A stretch of 64,000 nucleotides of DNA from Pseudomonas entomophila (GTDB lineage: Bacteria; Pseudomonadota; Gammaproteobacteria; Pseudomonadales; Pseudomonadaceae). Of the stretch, positions 61,517-64,000 are shown one piece after another; the first letter of the stretch is position 1; each line of letters starts with the position of its first letter. The stretch is from assembly GCF_018417595.1 (NCBI RefSeq), contig NZ_CP070982.1, forward strand, positions 4,081,001 to 4,145,000, read 5' to 3'. Position numbers and translations under genes: made by a program. The notes beneath the pieces were generated by a model. It was not told the DNA's origin, did no database searches, and saw only the letters and a program-made list of their open reading frames with translations.

Positions 61517-61602
61517 GTGTCGCCTGCTTCGCGGGTAAACCCGCTCCTACAGGGATCATGCCGAACCTGTAGGAGCGGGTTTACCCGCGAAGCAGGCGAC
61601 AC
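61517..61602. repeat. REP pair forming a perfect 37-bp inverted repeat
   Basis: The arms 61517-61553 and 61566-61602 are exact reverse complements (core GTAGGAGCGGGTTTACCCGC) around a 12-base loop. It is a REP pair of the GGGTTTACCCG stem type. It lies between the divergent ccmA and fliK-like genes, an unusual position since REP pairs are normally at 3' ends. Confidence 0.9.
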
Positions 61603-61621
61603 TGATCATGAACCTTGTGTC

Positions 61622-61648
61622 TCAAGTGCCCCTGCTCGCTGCCGTTAT
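61622..61648 (+). promoter_or_regulatory. Candidate FliA (sigma-28) promoter of the fliK-like gene
   Basis: TCAA (61622-61625), a 15-base spacer and GCCGTTAT (61641-61648). The -10 differs at two bases from GCCGATAA and the spacing is exact. The start of transcription is expected near 61655, about 75 bases ahead of the ATG. Confidence 0.5.
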
Positions 61649-61729
61649 ACTGGCAGTGGCAGGCGGCGGGCATTATTGCACGCACTGCCCCGCTGCCAAG
61701 AGGGCTGGTCCGACAGGTTGTATACAATC

Positions 61730-63292
61730 ATGACTGAAATCAATAGTCTCGGCGCACAAACTGCGCTAGCCCCCCAGGCGACCAAGGCCGCGATGACCGG
61801 CGAGCTGCTGCGCCTGCTGCAACCGCAGCCCGGCTTGCTGGCCCAAGGCGAGACAGCGCGCGCCGAGGTCATGTCGATGCGCCAGGTCGGCCCGGACTTC
61901 CAGATGTTGCTGCGCCTCACCCAGGCCAACGGCAACCAGACCCAGTTGCAGGCCAGTGCCGGTCAGCCCCTGCCCCCGGGCAGCCAGATCACGGTCAGCC
62001 AGACCGAGAGCAACCGCCTGGCGGTCATGGTGCAACAGGTCAATGCCAACAACATCGCCACCCTAACCCGCCTTGATACCAACCAGGTCCCGGTCGGCAC
62101 ACTGCTGCAGGGCAAGGTCCTGACCAGCCAGGCACTGCCACAGAATGCAGGCGAGATCGCCACCTTCCGCTCGCTGGTGAGCCTGCTCAACAGTAGCCAG
62201 GCGGGCGCCACCCTGACCATCGACAGCCCACGTCCGCTGCCTGTCGGCAGCCTGCTGAGCGCGTTGGTGCAAGGTGACCAGTCGTTGCGTTTTGTTCCTC
62301 TCAGTGGCCGTCAGGATCAATTGGCCATCGCCCAGCAACTGTTGACCCAGCAGGGCCGGCAAGCCTCACTGCCAAGCCTGCTCAACGCCCTGCAGCAAAT
62401 CGCCACCTCGGACGATGCCGGAACGCAGTTGCGCGCCAGTGCCGAGCGGCTGCTGGCCAGCTTGCCCGATGCCCGCCAGCTGGGCGATGCGAAAAACCTC
62501 GCCCAAGCCTTGAACGACAGTGGCGCCTTCCTCGAGGCCAAGCTGTTGGGCGGCCAGGCCAGCGGTGTGACACCGGACCTGAAGGCGCAATTGGTCAGGT
62601 TGGTCGCGCAGCTGACCAACCCGATCACCGGCCAATCGCTCCCCCCCGCGCTGACCAGCACCCTGGCCCTGGCGTCGCCCGGTCTCGTCCGAAGCGCCCT
62701 GGGCATGCTTGGCCAGGTGACTCCACGCCAGCTACCCGGCGCCTTCCCCCTGCCCTCGCGCCTGCTGCAGAGCCTGGAAAACGAAGGCGACCTGCAGCAG
62801 TTGCTGCGCCTGGCCGCCGCCGCTGTATCGCGCTTGCAAAGCCACGCGCTGTCCAGCCTGCAGCAGTCCGGCCCGCTGGAGAACGGCAACCAGCAGACTA
62901 CCTGGCAAACCGAAATCCCCATTCGCCACGGCCAGGAGTTCATCCCCCTGCAGGTAAAGCTGCAGCGCGAGGAAACACCCGAGCAGCAAGCGGATCGCGA
63001 ACCAGAAGGTCGTGATCCACTTGAGGCCATGTGGCGCATCGAACTGGCTTTCGACCTGTCTCCGCTCGGCCCCGTGCAGGTCCAGGCACAACTGCTGCAA
63101 GGGCGGCTGTCGGGACAACTGTGGGCGGAACAGGAGCAGACTGCGCGCCTGATCGACAGCCAGCTCGGCACGCTACGCGAACGGCTGCTGGCGCGCGGCC
63201 TGGATGTCGGCGACCTGGAGTGCCGCCCTGGCACTCCGCCACAAGGCCCACGCACACGCCTGGAACAACGCTGGGTGGACGAAACCGCATGA
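61730..63292 (+). CDS. FliK-like flagellar hook-length control protein
   Basis: A 520-residue Gln/Leu/Ser-rich protein. The first about 370 residues are low-complexity and repetitive. The C-terminal FliK-type globular domain has MWRIELAFDLSPLGPVQVQA and QTARLIDSQLGTLRERLLAR. It may set hook length or change the substrate specificity of a flagellar export apparatus. It is translationally coupled (ATGA) to a FlhB C-terminal-like gene. The main fliK of Pseudomonas is normally in the fliKLMNOPQR cluster, so this is probably a paralogue. Confidence 0.78.
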   Translation: MTEINSLGAQTALAPQATKAAMTGELLRLLQPQPGLLAQGETARAEVMSMRQVGPDFQMLLRLTQANGNQTQLQASAGQPLPPGSQITVSQTESNRLAVMVQQVNANNIATLTRLDTNQVPVGTLLQGKVLTSQALPQNAGEIATFRSLVSLLNSSQAGATLTIDSPRPLPVGSLLSALVQGDQSLRFVPLSGRQDQLAIAQQLLTQQGRQASLPSLLNALQQIATSDDAGTQLRASAERLLASLPDARQLGDAKNLAQALNDSGAFLEAKLLGGQASGVTPDLKAQLVRLVAQLTNPITGQSLPPALTSTLALASPGLVRSALGMLGQVTPRQLPGAFPLPSRLLQSLENEGDLQQLLRLAAAAVSRLQSHALSSLQQSGPLENGNQQTTWQTEIPIRHGQEFIPLQVKLQREETPEQQADREPEGRDPLEAMWRIELAFDLSPLGPVQVQAQLLQGRLSGQLWAEQEQTARLIDSQLGTLRERLLARGLDVGDLECRPGTPPQGPRTRLEQRWVDETA

Positions 63293-63624
63293 CCTACCAA
63301 CATCCCCGTCAGGCCATTGCCCTGAGCTACGACGGCCAGCAGGCCCCGACCCTGAGTGCCAAGGGTGACGACGAACTGGCCGAAGCCATTCTTGCCCTGG
63401 CCCGTGAACATGAAGTGCCGATCTACGAGAACGCCGAGTTGGTGCGCTTGCTGGCAAGGCTGGAACTGGGCGAGCAGATTCCCGAGGCGTTGTACCTGAC
63501 CATCGCCGAGATCATCGCCTTCGCCTGGCAACTGCGCGGCAAGGTGCCCGTGGGCTTCGGCGACGAGCCCCCCACCGAGCGCGATATCACTCCCCACCTG
63601 CCAGGCCTGCCTTACCGCGACTGA
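63289..63624 (+). CDS. Free-standing FlhB C-terminal domain protein (FhlB-like)
   Basis: A 111-residue cytoplasmic protein resembling only the last third of FlhB. It has QHPRQAIALSYDGQQAPTLS, then VPIYENAELVRLLARLELGE and IPEALYLTIAEIIAFAWQL. No membrane domain. The NPTH autocleavage motif of FlhB is not present, as the sequence begins downstream of it. ATGA overlap with the fliK-like gene indicates co-translation. It resembles a cleaved FlhB-C fragment, which interacts with FliK. Confidence 0.8.
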   Translation: MTYQHPRQAIALSYDGQQAPTLSAKGDDELAEAILALAREHEVPIYENAELVRLLARLELGEQIPEALYLTIAEIIAFAWQLRGKVPVGFGDEPPTERDITPHLPGLPYRD

Positions 63625-63667
63625 TACCGGGCGGTAGCCCGTTGCCGCTGGTGCTCAGGCCGCATCG

Positions 63668-63710
63668 TTCATGGTGATGACCCATTTCCTTCCTGGGTCA
63701 CCACCATGAA
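63668..63710 (+). promoter_or_regulatory. Hairpin covering the start codon of the toxin-like gene
   Basis: The arms TTCATGGTG-A-TGACCCA (63668-63684) and TGGGTCA-C-CACCATGAA (63694-63710) pair over 17 bases with one A-C mismatch and a 9-base loop. The right arm holds the ATG at 63706-63708. No AGGAG-like site is visible ahead of it. It could hold translation down. Confidence 0.5.
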
Positions 63711-64000
63711 CGCCCGTTACGTCAGCACTGCCGGTGTGCGCTATGTCAGCGACCACCTCAAGGACTTCCCGCGCCCCGACCGCGCCGCGGCCACGGCCAT
63801 CCGCGACTGGGCCGCTCGCCGCGGCCAACCCCTCGACCCCGACCGCACCGATGTAGTCGTGCTGCACCATCAATGGCGCAACGGCGTTGGCGAGGTTGGG
63901 GTCGTGGTACAAAAAATGACGCTCACCCAGGCAGTGCTGGCCAACTGGCAGGGCGAGTCGAGCAACAACCTGCTCGACGCGGCCGTGGGCAGGCCCTGGG
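63706..64000 (+). CDS. Start of a probable large toxin-like protein (98 codons, cut by the window edge)
   Basis: Starts MNARYVSTAGVRYVSDHLKD and continues FPRPDRAAATAIRDWAARRG. Further on are DRTDVVVLHHQWRN and VVQKMTLTQAVLANWQGESS. No signal peptide or membrane segment. It recalls the N-termini of very large Pseudomonas DUF6543 or dermonecrotic-toxin-like proteins. That match is from memory and the diagnostic domains lie beyond the edge. It follows the FlhB-like gene by 81 bases. The frame stays open to 64000. Confidence 0.5.
   Translation, partial: MNARYVSTAGVRYVSDHLKDFPRPDRAAATAIRDWAARRGQPLDPDRTDVVVLHHQWRNGVGEVGVVVQKMTLTQAVLANWQGESSNNLLDAAVGRPW

Overview
The window is a 64 kb piece of a GC-rich gammaproteobacterial chromosome. 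Gene content and order point to a Pseudomonas of the P. putida group. The evidence includes psrA-lexA-sulA-topA-fadAB, acnA next to an Aer-type aerotaxis receptor, lipoprotein-type malate:quinone oxidoreductase, a full ccmABCDEFGHI operon, and many Pseudomonas-type REP palindromes built on a GTAGGAGC head. Codon use looks uniform. I see no insertion sequence, integrase, prophage, CRISPR array or rRNA. One tRNA gene, tRNA-Pro(CGG), is present.

Layout. 1-2.0 kb: the 5' part of psrA (minus) diverges from lexA-sulA (plus) across a region with two overlapping PsrA-type boxes and two LexA boxes. 2.0-9.1 kb (minus): small conserved genes, topA, a DUF1653 gene and the beta-oxidation operon fadBA, which has its own candidate PsrA box. 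9.5-15.6 kb: a membrane-anchored unknown, a universal stress protein, Uup-type ABC-F ATPase, lytic transglycosylase Slt and a MOSC protein. 15.7-19.4 kb: a signalling block with CheV behind a FliA promoter, a degenerate HPt-like protein and a NarL-type two-component pair. 19.4-25.4 kb: YegS-like lipid kinase, a GDP-mannose enzyme with a glycosyltransferase, MoeA/MoaB and a small lipoprotein. 25.5-34.4 kb: tRNA-Pro, Mqo, a chemoreceptor, an ABC exporter, PdxB, TusA and RlmM. 34.6-45.7 kb: AcnA, a CPBP protease, Aer, a pseudouridine synthase, small genes, an ammonium transporter, a YqjD/YqjE-type membrane trio and dGTPase. 45.7-50.2 kb: an AT-rich regulatory region, then a BvgA/BvgS-like phosphorelay pair. 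50.2-54.6 kb: YggL, PBP4-type DacB, a PhzF-like enzyme, a 2-hydroxyacid dehydrogenase and a lipoprotein. 54.6-61.5 kb: cytochrome c maturation operon ccmABCDEFGHI, with ccmD too short to stand out by length. 61.7-64 kb: a FliK-like protein coupled to a free-standing FlhB C-terminal domain, then the first 98 codons of a probable large toxin-like protein that runs off the window.

How the parts connect. PsrA, a fatty-acid-responsive repressor, and fadBA sit about 9 kb apart and share the same operator type. Three genes linked to motility (cheV, aer, fliK-like) have TCAA-N15-GCCGNTAN elements that match the flagellar sigma-28 (FliA) promoter with exact spacing. LexA and SulA form an SOS operon. 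REP elements of several stem types that covary fill many intergenic gaps. Most of the window is housekeeping DNA. The less ordinary items are the start-codon hairpin in front of the toxin-like gene, the His-to-Asp HPt-like protein, the FliK-like/FlhB-tail pair, and several perfect hairpins without T-tracts at gene ends. Identifications come from reading protein motifs, with no database search.
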